Shown piece by piece: positions 41,012 to 52,582 of a stretch of DNA of 64,000 nt (its first letter is position 1; each line of letters begins with the position of its first letter). A program made the position numbers and the translations under genes. The DNA is from Buchnera aphidicola (Aphis glycines). Lineage in GTDB: Bacteria; Pseudomonadota; Gammaproteobacteria; Enterobacterales; Enterobacteriaceae. The DNA lies in contig NZ_CP009253.1 in NCBI RefSeq assembly GCF_001280225.1, forward strand, positions 496,001 to 560,000. The letters are read 5' to 3'. The notes under the pieces are model-generated. The model saw only the letters and a list, made by a program, of their open reading frames with translations. It was not told where the DNA came from and searched no databases.

Positions 41012-42001
41012 TTATTCTTCTAAAATATTCAATGGGGGCCATTTCTCTAATTTCATGCCAAGTGATAAATTACGTGAAGCTAATATATCTTTAATTTCAG
41101 TTAACGATTTTTTCCCTAAATTAGGTGTTTTTAAAAGTTCAACTTCGGTTTTTTGAACTAAATCCCCTATATAATGTATAGATTCTGCTTTAAGACAATT
41201 AGCTGATCGTACAGTTAATTCTAAGTCATCTACAGGGCGTAATAAAATAGGTTCAAATTCAGGTTTTTCTTCTCGTACTTCCGGTTCTTTCACATCTCTT
41301 AAATCAACAAAAGCTTCTAACTGTTCTGATAAAATAGTTGCTGCACGTCTTATGGCTTCTTCAGGATCAATTGTTCCATTTGTTTTCATCTCAATAATTA
41401 ACTTATCTAAATCTGTTCTTTGTTCAACTCGTGCAGCTTCAACGTTATACACAATCCGATTGATAGGACTATAACATGCATCTACTAATAGACAACCAAT
41501 TGGTCTTGATTCATCTTCTATATGTACTCGAGATGAAGCTGGTATATAACCTCTGCCACGTTGTACTTTAATTCTCATCTGAATAGAAGCATTATCATCT
41601 GTCAAATGACAAATTACATGATTAGGTTTGATGATCTCAACATCATTATCATGTATAATATCGGATGCAGTAACACAGCATACACCTGTTTTTTGAAGGC
41701 TAACAAATGTTTCATCTTTTCCATGTAACTTAATAGCTAATCCTTTTAAATTAAGTAAAATTTCTAAAATATCTTCTTGAATTCCTTCTTTTGTACTGTA
41801 TTCATGTAAAACGCCTTCAATCTCTACCTCTGTTACAGCGCAACCAGGCATAGAAGATAGTAAAATTCTTCGCAATGCATTACCTAGTGTATGACCAAAA
41901 CCTCGCTCTAACGGTTCTAATGTAACTTTTGTATGAGTGGAGGTAATTTGTTCAATATCAACTAAACGTGGCTTCAAAAATCCCATAATAGAACGCTGCA
42001 T
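41012..42001 (-). CDS. rpoA: RNA polymerase alpha subunit
   Basis: Alpha nucleates RNA polymerase assembly and contacts activators and UP elements. It has 329 residues, equal to E. coli. The N-terminal domain includes [18 protein letters not shown], the dimer and beta contact; the C-terminal domain keeps [10 protein letters not shown] with the DNA-contacting Arg265 and the [11 protein letters not shown] motif. It lies between rpsD and rplQ as in E. coli. Confidence 0.97.
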   Translation of the reverse strand: MQRSIMGFLKPRLVDIEQITSTHTKVTLEPLERGFGHTLGNALRRILLSSMPGCAVTEVEIEGVLHEYSTKEGIQEDILEILLNLKGLAIKLHGKDETFVSLQKTGVCCVTASDIIHDNDVEIIKPNHVICHLTDDNASIQMRIKVQRGRGYIPASSRVHIEDESRPIGCLLVDACYSPINRIVYNVEAARVEQRTDLDKLIIEMKTNGTIDPEEAIRRAATILSEQLEAFVDLRDVKEPEVREEKPEFEPILLRPVDDLELTVRSANCLKAESIHYIGDLVQKTEVELLKTPNLGKKSLTEIKDILASRNLSLGMKLEKWPPLNILEE

Positions 42002-42032
42002 AATAAACCTCTATATCTAATAATTAGTCTTA

Positions 42033-42653
42033 TTACTTAGAATAAAGTTCAACAATCAAATGTTCATTAATTTCTGCAGACAAATCTGAACGTTCAGGAA
42101 AATGTTTGAAAATTCCTTCCATTTTAATAAAATCTACTTCTATCCAAATAGGTTTTTCTCGTTGCTCAGTTAACTCTAAAGCAGCTTTTATCCGAGATTG
42201 ACTTCTTGATTTATCTCTAATAGATATACGATCATTAGGAGAAACTTGATATGATCCAATATTAACAATACAATTATTCACTTGAACAGATTTATGATTA
42301 ATTAACTGTCTTGACTCAGCACGTGTACATCCAAATCCCATACGATATACTACGTTGTCAAGTCTTCTTTCTAAAATCCGTAATAAATTTTCTCCAGTAT
42401 TACCTTTTAAACGTGAAGCTTTTTTATAATATATTTTAAATTGTCGCTCTAAAACACCATAAATACGACGTACTTTCTGTTTTTCACGCAATTGAATTGC
42501 ATAATCAGATAATCGTGGTTTTCTCAGACCGTGTTGTCCAGGAGGATGTTCTAATTTACATTTTGATTCTATTGAACGAAATCCAGATTTCAAAAATAAA
42601 TCAGTTCCTTCACGTCGACTTAACTTCAATTTAGGACCTAAATATTTTGCCAT
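42033..42653 (-). CDS. rpsD: Ribosomal protein S4
   Basis: S4 starts 16S rRNA folding and, in E. coli, represses the alpha operon by binding its leader RNA. The 206 residues equal E. coli. The N-terminus [19 protein letters not shown] and the S4 RNA-binding domain [11 protein letters not shown] are intact. The N-terminal region lacks a full zinc cysteine set, as in E. coli. Confidence 0.97.
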   Translation of the reverse strand: MAKYLGPKLKLSRREGTDLFLKSGFRSIESKCKLEHPPGQHGLRKPRLSDYAIQLREKQKVRRIYGVLERQFKIYYKKASRLKGNTGENLLRILERRLDNVVYRMGFGCTRAESRQLINHKSVQVNNCIVNIGSYQVSPNDRISIRDKSRSQSRIKAALELTEQREKPIWIEVDFIKMEGIFKHFPERSDLSAEINEHLIVELYSK

Positions 42654-42678
42654 TTAATTCTCCAATCATTTCTACAAT

Positions 42679-43083
<405 letters not shown>

Positions 43084-43088
43084 CTAAA

Positions 43089-43445
43089 TTATTTTTTTAT
43101 CACTTTTCTAGGGCCTTTACAAGTGCGAGCATTTGTTTTGGTTCTTTGGCCTCGAACTGGAAGATTTTTACGATGTCGTATACCACGATAACAATTAAGA
43201 TCAACTAAACGTTTAATATTTAAAGTTTTTTCTCGTCTTAAATCGCCTTCAACAACATATTTAGCTACGTTTTCTCTCAATAATTCAATATCTGATTCTT
43301 TTAGATCTATGATTTTCATAGTTTCTGAAATATTTGAATTCATGCAAATAATTTTAGATCGTTTTCTTCCTATTCCATATATTTCTGTTAATGCTATAAT
43401 AGTATGCTTATTCTCAGGAATATTAATACCCGCAATACGAGCCAT
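43089..43445 (-). CDS. rpsM: Ribosomal protein S13
   Basis: S13 contacts the 30S head and the P-site tRNA. The open frame begins at 43454, but ATG 43445 gives the E. coli start [10 protein letters not shown] and 118 residues, the E. coli length. The C-terminus [16 protein letters not shown] is conserved. It is the first gene of the alpha operon, after a 101-base leader that follows rpmJ. Confidence 0.97.
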   Translation of the reverse strand: MARIAGINIPENKHTIIALTEIYGIGRKRSKIICMNSNISETMKIIDLKESDIELLRENVAKYVVEGDLRREKTLNIKRLVDLNCYRGIRHRKNLPVRGQRTKTNARTCKGPRKVIKK

Positions 43446-43465
43446 GTTATACAATCCTCAAAATT

Positions 43466-43526
43466 TATTAAGATAAACTAACACAAGAAATTTATCAATA
43501 TGTATAAATATTAATAAATCTTAATA
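43466..43526 (-). promoter_or_regulatory. Possible structured leader of the alpha operon
   Basis: The 101-base spacer between rpmJ and rpsM has a nine-base inverted repeat, TATTAAGAT at 43466-43474 and ATCTTAATA at 43518-43526. In E. coli S4 represses this operon through a pseudoknot at this location. Conservation of the S4 target cannot be judged by eye. Confidence 0.3.
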
Positions 43527-43546
43527 TAGTCTTTTATTTTTTCACT

Positions 43547-43663
43547 TTAACCTTGACGCTGTTTATGTTTTGGATCATTACTACAGATTACTCTTACTAC
43601 ATTATTACGCCGTATAATTTTACAGTTTCGACAAAGGGTTTTAACAGAGGCTTTAACTTTCAT
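43547..43663 (-). CDS. rpmJ: Ribosomal protein L36
   Basis: L36 is the smallest 50S protein. The 38-residue frame reads [15 protein letters not shown] at the start and ends [11 protein letters not shown], matching E. coli L36. The zinc ligands, a CxxC pair, a third Cys and a His, are all present, so this is the zinc-binding form. It lies 24 bases after secY, closing the spc operon. Confidence 0.96.
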   Translation of the reverse strand: MKVKASVKTLCRNCKIIRRNNVVRVICSNDPKHKQRQG

Positions 43664-43687
43664 TCAAAATCCTTAACTATTAAAAGT

Positions 43688-45007
43688 TTAATTTAACTTA
43701 GCTTTTTTTAATATAGAGTCATATTGACTAGACATTATTAACGTTTGAATTTGAGCAATAAAATCCATTATAACTACAACTACAATTAATAATGACGTAC
43801 CACCAAAATAAAACGGGACATTCATAGCGCTTCTCATAAATTCCGGAATTAAGCAAATAAAAGTAATATACAAAGAACCAAAAAGTGTTAATCTCAATAT
43901 AATTTTATTAATATATTTAGCTGTTTTTTCACCTGGTCGGATACCTGAAATAAAAGCACCTGATTTTTTTAAATTATCCGCAGTTTCACGAGGATTAAAA
44001 ACTAATCCAGTATAAAAAAAACAAAAGAAAATAATAGAAATTACATATAAAAATAGATATAAAAACTGATTTGGTTGAAAATAAAACAAAATAGTTTTAA
44101 AAAAACTGTATTTTTTATCTATTCCCAACCAAGATATAATAGTAGCAGGAAATAACACAATACTTGAAGCAAATATTGCAGGGATAACGCCAGACATATT
44201 TACTTTTAAAGGTAAATGAGTGCTTTGTGCTGAGTAAATACGGCGACCTTGTTGACGCTGAGCATAATGAACAATAATTTTTCTCTGACTACGCTCAATA
44301 AAAACAACTAAAAAAACAACTAAAAAAATTAACACTAAAACAGACAAAAACAATAATAAATGCAAATGTCCTTGTCTAGTTTGCTCAATAGTATGTGCAA
44401 TAGCAGAAGGAAGTCCTGCGATTATACCTGTGAAAATTATAATAGAAATTCCATTTCCAATACCACATTCCGTAATTAGCTCACCTAACCACATCAAAAA
44501 CATAGTACCAGTGACCAATATAACAATAGCGGTACAATAAAAATAAAAATTTTCATTAACTATAATAGGACGTATGCTGGATATACTAGATAAACTTGTC
44601 ACAACTCCAACTGATTGAAAAAAAGCTAATATTAAAGTAGAATATCTTGTATATTCATTAATTTTATGTCGACCTGCTTCTCCTTCTTTCTTTAATTCAG
44701 ATAAGAAAGGAATTGCTAAGGTTAATAACTGAATAATAATAGAAGCGGATATATAAGGCATAATACCTAATGCAAAAATAGAAGCTCGATTCAAAGCTCC
44801 GCCAGAAAACATATTAAACATTTCAAAAATAGTGCCTTTTTGATGATTTAATATGCGAGACAAAATTGTAGTATCAATTCCAGGTATAGGAATAAAAGAA
44901 CCAATACGAAAAATAATTAAAGAGATTATTACAAAAATAATTCTATTTTTAAGTTCATTAATATTTTTTTTAGAATTTTTAAAATTCATTCCTAATTTAT
45001 TAATCAT
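43688..45007 (-). CDS. secY: Protein translocase subunit SecY
   Basis: SecY is the channel of the Sec translocon in the inner membrane. The 439 residues (E. coli 443) show ten hydrophobic helices. The plug region after helix 1 reads [18 protein letters not shown], and the cytoplasmic loop includes [15 protein letters not shown]. The start is [15 protein letters not shown]. It lies between rplO and rpmJ in the spc operon. Confidence 0.97.
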   Translation of the reverse strand: MINKLGMNFKNSKKNINELKNRIIFVIISLIIFRIGSFIPIPGIDTTILSRILNHQKGTIFEMFNMFSGGALNRASIFALGIMPYISASIIIQLLTLAIPFLSELKKEGEAGRHKINEYTRYSTLILAFFQSVGVVTSLSSISSIRPIIVNENFYFYCTAIVILVTGTMFLMWLGELITECGIGNGISIIIFTGIIAGLPSAIAHTIEQTRQGHLHLLLFLSVLVLIFLVVFLVVFIERSQRKIIVHYAQRQQGRRIYSAQSTHLPLKVNMSGVIPAIFASSIVLFPATIISWLGIDKKYSFFKTILFYFQPNQFLYLFLYVISIIFFCFFYTGLVFNPRETADNLKKSGAFISGIRPGEKTAKYINKIILRLTLFGSLYITFICLIPEFMRSAMNVPFYFGGTSLLIVVVVIMDFIAQIQTLIMSSQYDSILKKAKLN

Positions 45008-45017
45008 TATTCACTAA

Positions 45018-45452
45018 TTATCCTTCAATTTTACCACCATAATTTTCAATTTCTATACGAGCACCTTTGGTAACACGTAAATTGCGTAATGTTACAGGGC
45101 CTTTTAATTTTCCTGATAAAATAATTTTTACATGTCTAACATTCTTATTAACAATATTTTCTTTTTTTAAAACTTTTAAATCAATTATGTTATCTGGTAA
45201 TTTTGATATTTGAGATAATCTTACTTCAGTAGTAACATTTGCTTTTCTAGATTTAAATCCAAATTTAGGAAGTCTTCTATATAAAGGCATTTGACCCCCT
45301 TCGAAACCGCGATTTATACTTCCACCAGATCTAGATTTTTGACCTTTATGTCCTCTTCCGGCTGTTTTTCCATATCCAGAGCCAATACCTCGACCTAATC
45401 TTTTGCTATTTTTTTTAGATCCACATGATGGAGATAAACTATTTAGATACAT
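45018..45452 (-). CDS. rplO: Ribosomal protein L15
   Basis: L15 is a late-assembling 50S protein. The 144 residues equal E. coli. It has the glycine-rich N-terminus [19 protein letters not shown] and the [16 protein letters not shown] segment. It starts three bases after rpmD and ends ten bases before secY. Confidence 0.97.
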   Translation of the reverse strand: MYLNSLSPSCGSKKNSKRLGRGIGSGYGKTAGRGHKGQKSRSGGSINRGFEGGQMPLYRRLPKFGFKSRKANVTTEVRLSQISKLPDNIIDLKVLKKENIVNKNVRHVKIILSGKLKGPVTLRNLRVTKGARIEIENYGGKIEG

Positions 45453-45455
45453 AAA

Positions 45456-45635
45456 TTATTTCTCTTGTATTTTCAAAATATACGATACTTTTTTAATCAT
45501 ACCTCGAATTGAAGGTGTATCTTCAAGAGTAACGGTATGCCCAATAAAACGTAATCCTAAACCAAATAGTGTTTTTTTATGTTTAGGAATTCTTCCTATA
45601 GAACTTTTTACTTGAGTAATTGTAATAGTTTTCAT
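45456..45635 (-). CDS. rpmD: Ribosomal protein L30
   Basis: L30 is a small 50S protein. The 59-residue frame reads [15 protein letters not shown] at the start, then [17 protein letters not shown] and [12 protein letters not shown], matching E. coli L30 (59). It lies between rpsE and rplO, with three bases to rplO. Confidence 0.95.
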   Translation of the reverse strand: MKTITITQVKSSIGRIPKHKKTLFGLGLRFIGHTVTLEDTPSIRGMIKKVSYILKIQEK

Positions 45636-45645
45636 TGATTAAAAT

Positions 45646-46152
45646 TTACCTTCCTAAAATATCTGCAACAGACTTATTTCTTTTAGCTGCTACCATTTCT
45701 GGAGATTTCATGTTAATTAAACCATTCATAGTTGCTCGAACTACATTAATTGGGTTAGTGGATCCATAGGTTTTAGCTAATACATTATGTATACCCGCTA
45801 CTTCTAAAACTGCGCGCATAGCACCTCCTGCAATAATACCAGTACCATCTGACGCTGGTTTCATGAATATATTAGATCCAGTGTGCGATCCTTTTAGAGG
45901 GTGCTGTAAAGTTTTATTTACCAGTGGTATAGTAAACATATTACGTCTTGCTTTTTCCATAGCTTTTTGAATTGCTGCAGGGACTTCACGAGCTTTTCCA
46001 TATCCAAAACCAACACGTCCGTTTCCATTCCCTACTACTGTTAAAGCTGTAAAAGAAAAAATACGACCACCTTTAACTGTTTTTGAGACACGGTTTACAG
46101 TAATTAATTTTTCTTGTAATTCATTATTATTTTTTTTATCAATATTAACCAT
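45646..46152 (-). CDS. rpsE: Ribosomal protein S5
   Basis: S5 shapes the mRNA entry site with S4 and affects fidelity. The 168 residues (E. coli 167) include [21 protein letters not shown] with the conserved loop and the [16 protein letters not shown] segment. It lies between rplR and rpmD. Confidence 0.97.
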   Translation of the reverse strand: MVNIDKKNNNELQEKLITVNRVSKTVKGGRIFSFTALTVVGNGNGRVGFGYGKAREVPAAIQKAMEKARRNMFTIPLVNKTLQHPLKGSHTGSNIFMKPASDGTGIIAGGAMRAVLEVAGIHNVLAKTYGSTNPINVVRATMNGLINMKSPEMVAAKRNKSVADILGR

Positions 46153-46165
46153 TTTATATTTTACC

Positions 46166-46531
46166 TTAAAACTTTAGTCCAAAATTTCGAGCAGAATCTG
46201 CTAATATCTTTATACGACCATGATATTTAAACCCAGAACGATCAAATGAAACGTTAGATATTCCTTTGAGTAAAGCTCGTTTAGCAATATTTTTTCCAAT
46301 AATTTCCGCTGCCTTTTTGTTTCCAGTATATTTTAAATCACATTTAATTTGTTTTTCTACAGTCGAAGCACAAACTAAAACTTTTGCTTCAGAGGAAACT
46401 ATTTGAGCATAGATATGACGAGAAGTACGATGAACAACTAAACGAGTAGCTCCTAATTTTTTCATTTGGCAACGTGACTTTTTTAATCGACGTATACGAG
46501 AGTTGATCTTGGAATTTCTAGAAATAATCAT
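46166..46531 (-). CDS. rplR: Ribosomal protein L18
   Basis: L18 binds 5S rRNA. The 121 residues (E. coli 117) include [32 protein letters not shown] and the [11 protein letters not shown] segment. The first residues are more basic than in E. coli. Its start is one base from the rplF stop. Confidence 0.96.
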   Translation of the reverse strand: MIISRNSKINSRIRRLKKSRCQMKKLGATRLVVHRTSRHIYAQIVSSEAKVLVCASTVEKQIKCDLKYTGNKKAAEIIGKNIAKRALLKGISNVSFDRSGFKYHGRIKILADSARNFGLKF

Positions 46532-46532
46532 T

Positions 46533-47069
46533 TTACTTTTTTTTAGCCTCTTTTACCCGCACAATTTCATCCGAATATCGAATACCTTTTCCTTTATAAG
46601 GTTCTGGTTTACGATAAGATCTTAAGTTGGCTGCAACTTGCCCGACTAATTGTTTATCTACTCCCTTGATAATAATTTCTGTAGAAGATACATATTCAAC
46701 TTCAATAGAGGAGGGCAAAGAGTATAAAATAGAATGCGAATACCCTAAAGACATATTGATAATATTGTTTTTTGTTATTGAAACACGATAACCTACGCCA
46801 GAAAATTGTAATTTTTTACTAAATTTTTTCGAAACCCCTGTGATCATGGAATAAACGAGAGCTCTTGACGTACCAGCTTGTGCCCAGCCATCAGAAAACC
46901 CTAAACGTGCTGAAAAAGTAATCATATTATTTACATATTTCACTTCAACTGCACGATGAATGATACGTGAAAGATTACCATATTTTCCTTGAATAGATAT
47001 TAATTGTGAATTTAATTCAATTTTAACATCTTTTGGAATAGGAATTGGACGTTTAGCAATACGAGACAT
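46533..47069 (-). CDS. rplF: Ribosomal protein L6
   Basis: L6 lies near the factor-binding site of the 50S. The 178 residues (E. coli 177) have the two-domain pattern, with the signature [14 protein letters not shown] near the end. [12 protein letters not shown] marks the start. It follows rpsH by ten bases. Confidence 0.97.
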   Translation of the reverse strand: MSRIAKRPIPIPKDVKIELNSQLISIQGKYGNLSRIIHRAVEVKYVNNMITFSARLGFSDGWAQAGTSRALVYSMITGVSKKFSKKLQFSGVGYRVSITKNNIINMSLGYSHSILYSLPSSIEVEYVSSTEIIIKGVDKQLVGQVAANLRSYRKPEPYKGKGIRYSDEIVRVKEAKKK

Positions 47070-47079
47070 TTTATCTCCT

Positions 47080-47472
47080 TTAAGCTACGTAACATATAAC
47101 TTCACCACCAAGACCGAGTTTACGTGCGGTGTGATCCGTCATAATACCACGAGAAGTTGAAATTATAGCAATACCTAACCCAGACATAACTTTGGGTAGA
47201 TCATGCTTTTTTTTATATATTCGTAGACTCGATCGACTTACTCTTTGAATTTTTTCTATTACAGATTTTCCTTTAAAATATTTTAAAACAACTTCTAATT
47301 CTAATTTATTTTTACCATTTATATTATAATCATTAATATAACCTTCTTGTTTTAATAATTCTATTATAGAATTTTTTAATTTAGAGGCAGGCATCTTAAC
47401 AGAATATTTGTTAGCTGATTGACCATTTCTAATACGTGTCAACATATCAGCCACTGGATCTTGAACACTCAT
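47080..47472 (-). CDS. rpsH: Ribosomal protein S8
   Basis: S8 binds 16S rRNA and in E. coli represses the spc operon by binding at the rplE start. The 130 residues equal E. coli. [18 protein letters not shown] begins it and [19 protein letters not shown] marks the C-terminal RNA-binding segment. Confidence 0.97.
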   Translation of the reverse strand: MSVQDPVADMLTRIRNGQSANKYSVKMPASKLKNSIIELLKQEGYINDYNINGKNKLELEVVLKYFKGKSVIEKIQRVSRSSLRIYKKKHDLPKVMSGLGIAIISTSRGIMTDHTARKLGLGGEVICYVA

Positions 47473-47487
47473 TTTAGCTCCTTAAAA

Positions 47488-47793
47488 TTACCAACTTGCT
47501 TTTTTTAAACCAGGAATTTCACCTTTCATAGCTGCTTCTCTGACTTTAATACGACTCAGACCGAATTTTCTTAAAAAAGCATGTGGACGACCTGTTTGTC
47601 GACATCTATTTCTTTGTCGCGATGGACTAGAATCACGCGGAAAAACTTGAAGCTTAAGCACAGCGTCCCAACGCTCTTCTTTTGAAAGTTTCATGTTTTT
47701 AATAATAGTTTTAAGCGCAATACGTTGAGCATAAAATTTATTAGCTAATTTGATACGTTTAATTTCGCGCGCTTGCATCGATTGTTTAGCCAT
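47488..47793 (-). CDS. rpsN: Ribosomal protein S14
   Basis: S14 is a 30S head protein. The 101 residues equal E. coli and it is the long, zinc-free form, with [20 protein letters not shown] near the end and no CxxC pairs. It lies between rplE and rpsH. Confidence 0.97.
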   Translation of the reverse strand: MAKQSMQAREIKRIKLANKFYAQRIALKTIIKNMKLSKEERWDAVLKLQVFPRDSSPSRQRNRCRQTGRPHAFLRKFGLSRIKVREAAMKGEIPGLKKASW

Positions 47794-47821
47794 TAGATAA
47801 CCTTAAATATATTAAACTATA

Positions 47822-48361
47822 TTACTTACGGAAAGGAAAATTGAAAGCAGATAACAATAAATGACCTTCATTATTTGATTTTGCAGTGGTAGTAATAGTT
47901 ATATCTAATCCACGAACACGATCAATTTTGTCATAATCAATTTCAGGAAAAATAATTTGTTCTCGTATTCCTAAACTATAATTTCCTCGACCATCAAAAG
48001 AGTTAATTGAGAAACCTCTAAAATCTCTAATACGAGGAATGGCAATACTAATTAGACGTGTTAAAAAATCCCATTTTCTTTTTCCACGCAATGTTACCTT
48101 GCAACCAATAGGATAACCTTTTCGAATTTTAAAACCAGCTACAGATTTTCTTGCTTTCGTGATTACTGGTTTTTGTCCAGATATTGCAGTTAAATCTAGC
48201 ACAGCATTATCTAAATTTTTTTTATCAGAAGCTGCAGACCCAACACCCATATTTAAAACAATTTTATCAATTTTAGGTACTTGCATTATAGAGCTATAAT
48301 TTAATGTTATCATAAGATTTTTAACTATTTTTGTTTTATAATAACTATGTAATTCGATCAT
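47822..48361 (-). CDS. rplE: Ribosomal protein L5
   Basis: L5 binds 5S rRNA and contacts the P-site tRNA. The 179 residues equal E. coli. Typical segments are [33 protein letters not shown] and [15 protein letters not shown]. Its start region is the S8 repressor target in E. coli. Confidence 0.97.
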   Translation of the reverse strand: MIELHSYYKTKIVKNLMITLNYSSIMQVPKIDKIVLNMGVGSAASDKKNLDNAVLDLTAISGQKPVITKARKSVAGFKIRKGYPIGCKVTLRGKRKWDFLTRLISIAIPRIRDFRGFSINSFDGRGNYSLGIREQIIFPEIDYDKIDRVRGLDITITTTAKSNNEGHLLLSAFNFPFRK

Positions 48362-48383
48362 ACATCACCCCAAAATGTCATAA

Positions 48384-48701
48384 CTATTTTTTAATTATAT
48401 TACCATTTGATTTGAAAAAACGTACTTTTTTACCCTCTTCGAATCTAAAACCAACGCGATCTGATTTTTTAGATTCTGGATTAAAAATAGCGATATTTGA
48501 AATGTGTATAGGAGCTTCTCTTTCAATAATACCCCCGTTTTTATTTTGAGCAGGAACAGGTTTTTGATGTTTTTTAACTAAATTTAAACCCTGCACAATT
48601 ACTTTATTAGGTGGAAAAATATTTTTAATAAAACTTTTTTTTCCTTTATCCTTTCCTGTTAAAATTATTACTTGATCATTTTTACGAAACTTTAATGCCA
48701 T
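48384..48701 (-). CDS. rplX: Ribosomal protein L24
   Basis: L24 starts 50S assembly. The 105 residues (E. coli 104) have the KOW-type motif [14 protein letters not shown] at the start and GRVFKF-like basic segments later. It lies between rplN and rplE. Confidence 0.96.
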   Translation of the reverse strand: MALKFRKNDQVIILTGKDKGKKSFIKNIFPPNKVIVQGLNLVKKHQKPVPAQNKNGGIIEREAPIHISNIAIFNPESKKSDRVGFRFEEGKKVRFFKSNGNIIKK

Positions 48702-48722
48702 TTGATATTCCTTAAATGTTTA

Positions 48723-49091
48723 TTATAAAACTTCAGGAGCTAACGAAATAATTTTCATAAATTTTTCATTCCTTAATTCTCGAGTAACAGGTCCAAAAAT
48801 ACGAGTACCTATAGGTTGTTCGTTATTATTTAATATCACACAAGAATTTCTATCAAAACGTACAGTCGAGCCATCAGATCTCCTTATACCTTTCTTTGTT
48901 CTGACAACTACCGCTTTTAAAACTTCCCCTTTTTTTACTTTACCTCTTGGTATAGCTTCTTTCACCGTAATTTTAATTATATCACCAATTCTAGCATAAC
49001 GACGACGAGAACCACCTAACACTTTAATACACATGGCTGAACGCGCACCAGAGTTGTCAGCTACATTCAAAATAGTTTGTTCTTGAATCAT
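48723..49091 (-). CDS. rplN: Ribosomal protein L14
   Basis: L14 sits at the subunit interface. The 122 residues (E. coli 123) begin [18 protein letters not shown] and carry the conserved basic loop and GPVTRELR end. It is the first gene of the spc operon and has a 109-base gap upstream, unusual in this cluster. Confidence 0.97.
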   Translation of the reverse strand: MIQEQTILNVADNSGARSAMCIKVLGGSRRRYARIGDIIKITVKEAIPRGKVKKGEVLKAVVVRTKKGIRRSDGSTVRFDRNSCVILNNNEQPIGTRIFGPVTRELRNEKFMKIISLAPEVL

Positions 49092-49120
49092 ATTATATCA
49101 TTCCAATTCAAATGAAATTG

Positions 49121-49189
49121 TTACTAAGTACAATATTAGTAATATTTTATTGATAGAAAACATGAACAGACCTAAGTTTGATCATGTTT
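49121..49189 (-). promoter_or_regulatory. Structured spacer at the S10-spc boundary
   Basis: The 109-base gap between rpsQ and rplN holds two inverted repeats: TTACTAA/TTAGTAA at 49121-49142 and AAACATGA/TCATGTTT at 49158-49189. In E. coli the spc promoter lies here. I see no convincing -35/-10 pair, so these could be processing, attenuation or promoter remnants. Confidence 0.4.
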
Positions 49190-49200
49190 TAAAATATTTT

Positions 49201-49452
49201 TTAAAAAATAGTTTTTTCAACAATTCGAACTAATACCCAAGATTTAGTTTTGGAAATTGGTCTAGATTCTCTAATTTCTATTAAATCACCTATTGAACAT
49301 TCGTTTTTTTCATCGTGAATATGTAGTTTTGTAGTTTTTTTTATAAACTTTTTATAAATCTTATGCTTCACAAAACGTTCAATTGATACAACAGCTGACT
49401 TATTCATTTTATTACTTGTAACGCGACCTTGTAAGGTACGAATTTTTTCCAT
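49201..49452 (-). CDS. rpsQ: Ribosomal protein S17
   Basis: S17 is an early 16S-binding protein. The 83 residues (E. coli 84) include [20 protein letters not shown] and the VRIVEKTIF end. Its start shares a base with the rpmC stop (TAATG). It is the last gene of the S10 operon. Confidence 0.96.
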   Translation of the reverse strand: MEKIRTLQGRVTSNKMNKSAVVSIERFVKHKIYKKFIKKTTKLHIHDEKNECSIGDLIEIRESRPISKTKSWVLVRIVEKTIF

Positions 49453-49649
49453 TATTTAAAACGCTCCTTTTCAGTTAATATTGTTTTGACTTGTGCAATA
49501 TTTCTTCTTACTTTTCGTAATAAATGTGGTTGTTTTAATTTCCCTGATGCAGACTGCATGCGAAGATTAAACTGTTCTCTTAATAATTGCAAAAGTTCTA
49601 TATTAAGATTCTGACAATCTTTTTGACGAAATTTTAATAATGCCTTCAT
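49452..49649 (-). CDS. rpmC: Ribosomal protein L29
   Basis: L29 lies by the tunnel exit next to L23. The 65 residues (E. coli 63) are two helices with [16 protein letters not shown] and the [12 protein letters not shown] segment. It overlaps both neighbours by one base. Confidence 0.96.
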   Translation of the reverse strand: MKALLKFRQKDCQNLNIELLQLLREQFNLRMQSASGKLKQPHLLRKVRRNIAQVKTILTEKERFK

Positions 49650-50059
49650 TACATCACCATTTTAGTTACAAAAGTCGTTTTAATCGGCAATTTTGATGCA
49701 GCTAGCTTAAATGCTATACGCGATTCTTCTTCCGAAACACCATCTAATTCGTAAAGTATTTTGCCGGGTTGTACTAAAGCGACCCAATATTCAACATTAC
49801 CTTTTCCTTTTCCCATTCTAACTTCTAATGGTTTTTGCGTAATTGGTTTATCAGGGAAAATACGTATCCAAACTTTACCTTGTCTTTTAATAAATCGTGT
49901 TATAGCTCTTCGTGCAGATTCAATTTGCCGAGCAGTTAAACGTCCTCGATCCACTGCTTTTAATCCAAAAATACCAAAGTTAATATCAGTACCAATTGCA
50001 AGTCCACGATTTCGTCCTTTATGCATTTTACGAAACTTCGTACGTTTTGGTTGCAACAT
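49649..50059 (-). CDS. rplP: Ribosomal protein L16
   Basis: L16 is near the A-site tRNA elbow. The 136 residues equal E. coli. [19 protein letters not shown] begins it and the [14 protein letters not shown] segment is conserved. Its start lies twelve bases after rpsC. Confidence 0.97.
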   Translation of the reverse strand: MLQPKRTKFRKMHKGRNRGLAIGTDINFGIFGLKAVDRGRLTARQIESARRAITRFIKRQGKVWIRIFPDKPITQKPLEVRMGKGKGNVEYWVALVQPGKILYELDGVSEEESRIAFKLAASKLPIKTTFVTKMVM

Positions 50060-50071
50060 TAGACAATTCTC

Positions 50072-50776
50072 CTACTTGCGATTTTTACGATGTTGCTTTT
50101 TTGATAGAACAGATGGTTTTTTTTCTAATTTCTCGATAGCTGACATACCACCTAGTATCTCCCCTTTAAAGATCCATACTTTTACACCTATTACACCATA
50201 TGTAGTGTGAGCTTCAGAGACACTGTAATCAATGTTAGCACGTAGAGTATGCAGCGGAACTCTGCCCTCTCTATACCATTCTCTTCGAGCTATTTCAGCG
50301 CCACCCAATCTACCACTTACTTCTACTTTAATACCTTTTGCCCCTTGTCTCATTGCGTTCTGAACTGATCTTTTCATGGCCCTACGAAACATCACTCTTC
50401 TTTCTAATTGAGAAGTAATACTATCTGAAACGAGCTTTGCATCTAATTCAGGTTTTCTAACTTCAGAAATATTGATTTGAGCTGGAACACCAGTAATTTT
50501 TGCAATAAACATTCTTAATTTTTCAACATCTTCACCTTTTTTTCCTATCACAATACCTGGCCTAGCTGTATAAATAGTTACGCGAATACTTTTGGCAGGT
50601 CTCTCAATAATAATTCGGGATACTGATGCTTTTATGAGTTCTTTCATTAAAAATTGACGTACTTTATAATCGCTATCTATATGATCTGCAAAATCTTTAG
50701 TATTTGCAAACCATACAGAGTTCCATTTTTTAATGATACCCAACCGCATGCCATTAGGGTGCACTTTTTGACCCAT
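50072..50776 (-). CDS. rpsC: Ribosomal protein S3
   Basis: S3 forms the mRNA entry helicase with S4 and S5. The open frame extends to 50815, but ATG 50776 gives [14 protein letters not shown], the E. coli start, with a strong GGAGGAG ribosome site just before. That makes 234 residues (E. coli 233). The KH domain has [15 protein letters not shown]. Confidence 0.97.
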   Translation of the reverse strand: MGQKVHPNGMRLGIIKKWNSVWFANTKDFADHIDSDYKVRQFLMKELIKASVSRIIIERPAKSIRVTIYTARPGIVIGKKGEDVEKLRMFIAKITGVPAQINISEVRKPELDAKLVSDSITSQLERRVMFRRAMKRSVQNAMRQGAKGIKVEVSGRLGGAEIARREWYREGRVPLHTLRANIDYSVSEAHTTYGVIGVKVWIFKGEILGGMSAIEKLEKKPSVLSKKQHRKNRK

Positions 50777-50798
50777 TCTTTCTCCTCCAAAAAAAACA

Positions 50799-51131
50799 TT
50801 AACAATCAGAAACAATTACAGTTATATGACTCGTACGTTTTAAAATACGATCTGCACGCCCTTTAGCACGAGGCATCATTCGCTTCATTGTAGAACCTTC
50901 ATCTACAAATATATTTTTTACTTTTAATTGATCTATATCAACACCATCATTATGCTCTGCATTTGCTATAGCTGATTCTAATACTTTTTTAACTAAAACT
51001 GCGGCTTTTTTATTGTTAAAATTTAATATATTTAATGCTATTGGTACTTTTTTACCTCGAATTAAATCTGCTACTAAACGAATTTTTTGAGCAGAAGATC
51101 GAACTTTTCGACATTGAGCTAAAGTTTCCAT
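50799..51131 (-). CDS. rplV: Ribosomal protein L22
   Basis: L22 lines the peptide exit tunnel. The 110 residues equal E. coli. Conserved segments are [17 protein letters not shown] and the tunnel loop [19 protein letters not shown]. It lies between rpsS and rpsC. Confidence 0.97.
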   Translation of the reverse strand: METLAQCRKVRSSAQKIRLVADLIRGKKVPIALNILNFNNKKAAVLVKKVLESAIANAEHNDGVDIDQLKVKNIFVDEGSTMKRMMPRAKGRADRILKRTSHITVIVSDC

Positions 51132-51146
51132 TTGTTCCTCTTTGTT

Positions 51147-51425
51147 CTAACGTTTTTTTACTTTTTTATCTGCAGTATGTCCTCTATAGGTACGAGTTAA
51201 AGAAAATTCACCTAATTTATGCCCAACCATTTCTTCAGTAATAAAAACTGGAACATGATTTCGACCATTATGAATAGATATTGTTAAACCGACCATATTT
51301 GGAAATACTGTTGAGCGTCTAGACCATGTTTTTAAAGGTTTTTTATCATTTAACTTGACTGCTTGCTCTACTTTTTTTAATAAACTAACATCAATAAAAG
51401 GACCTTTTTTCACAGAACGTGGCAT
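51147..51425 (-). CDS. rpsS: Ribosomal protein S19
   Basis: S19 is a 30S head protein contacting S13. The 92 residues equal E. coli. [12 protein letters not shown] begins it, with [12 protein letters not shown] and the [12 protein letters not shown] segment. It lies 17 bases after rplB. Confidence 0.97.
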   Translation of the reverse strand: MPRSVKKGPFIDVSLLKKVEQAVKLNDKKPLKTWSRRSTVFPNMVGLTISIHNGRNHVPVFITEEMVGHKLGEFSLTRTYRGHTADKKVKKR

Positions 51426-51442
51426 AAGATAATTCTCTAAAG

Positions 51443-52264
51443 TTATTTGTGACGATGACGTAAAATAAATTTTTCAGTACGTTTATTTCTTCTAGTTTTT
51501 TTACCCTTTGTTTGAATACCCCAGGGAGTCACTGGATGTTTCCCAAAATTTCTTCCTTCACCACCTCCATGAGGATGGTCAACTGGATTCATAGCAGTAC
51601 CACGGACAGTCGGTCGGATTCCAATCCAACGTGAAGCACCAGCTTTTCCTAATACTTGCAACATATGTTCCGCATTTCCTACTTGACCAATTGTAGCTCT
51701 ACAATTACATTCAGTTTTTCTCATTTCACCAGATCTTAATCGCAAAGTAGCATAATCTTGATCGCGTGCTACTAATTGTACATAGCTGCCTGCAGATCGA
51801 GCAATTTGACCTCCTTTTCCCGGTTTCATTTCTACATTATGAATAAAAGAACCAACAGGAATATTTTTAATTGGTAAGGTGTTTCCTACTTTAATAGGAA
51901 CATTTGAACCTGAAGTAATAGTATCACCTATCTTTAAATCTTTAGGCGCTAAAATATAACTTCGTTTCCCATCTTTGTATAATATTAAAGCAATATTAGA
52001 AGAACGATTAGGATCATACTCAAACCTTTCTATTACAGCATCGATGTTATCTCTGTTCCTTTTAAAATCTATAATACGATATGAACGTTTATGACCCCCA
52101 CCAATATGTCGGGTTGTAATTCTACCATTATTATTCCGTCCTCCAGTTTTACCTTTTTTTGTAATAAGTGAAGAATATGGCTTCCCTTTATACAATTCCT
52201 TATTGACAACTTTAATAACATGACGTCGACCTGGGGATGTCGGCTTACATTTAACAATTGCCAT
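51443..52264 (-). CDS. rplB: Ribosomal protein L2
   Basis: L2 supports subunit association and the peptidyl transferase centre. The 273 residues equal E. coli. It has [17 protein letters not shown] near the start and the [17 protein letters not shown] motif, with the conserved histidine, near the end. It lies between rplW and rpsS. Confidence 0.97.
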   Translation of the reverse strand: MAIVKCKPTSPGRRHVIKVVNKELYKGKPYSSLITKKGKTGGRNNNGRITTRHIGGGHKRSYRIIDFKRNRDNIDAVIERFEYDPNRSSNIALILYKDGKRSYILAPKDLKIGDTITSGSNVPIKVGNTLPIKNIPVGSFIHNVEMKPGKGGQIARSAGSYVQLVARDQDYATLRLRSGEMRKTECNCRATIGQVGNAEHMLQVLGKAGASRWIGIRPTVRGTAMNPVDHPHGGGEGRNFGKHPVTPWGIQTKGKKTRRNKRTEKFILRHRHK

Positions 52265-52279
52265 TTTTATTTCCTCTAC

Positions 52280-52582
52280 CTATTCTATATTACTTATAAA
52301 ATCTAAATTTTGACCTTTTTTCACTTTAATATATGCTTTTTTCCAGTCTTTTCGAAAAACAATACGATTAGATTGACGCTTTTTTTTTCCTTGAATACGT
52401 AATGTTTTTACACTATCTACTTGTATATTAAATAACTTTTGTACTGCAGATTTAATTTCATATTTAGTTGAACTTTTTAAAACTTTTAAAACAACAGTAT
52501 TACACTTTTCAATTAATATAGATGATTTTTCAGAAATATGCGGAGAGAGTAATATTTTTAATAAACGTTCTTCAGGAATCAT
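52280..52582 (-). CDS. rplW: Ribosomal protein L23
   Basis: L23 is the docking site of trigger factor and SRP at the tunnel exit; both partners, tig and ffs, are in this window. The 100 residues equal E. coli. The [11 protein letters not shown] start and the [15 protein letters not shown] end fit the family. Its ATG overlaps the rplD stop (ATGA). Confidence 0.96.
   Translation of the reverse strand: MIPEERLLKILLSPHISEKSSILIEKCNTVVLKVLKSSTKYEIKSAVQKLFNIQVDSVKTLRIQGKKKRQSNRIVFRKDWKKAYIKVKKGQNLDFISNIE

Noticed and set aside
49761..50210. 149-codon plus-strand frame over rplP and rpsC
   Set aside because: Antisense to two well-identified ribosomal protein genes, with no ribosome site.
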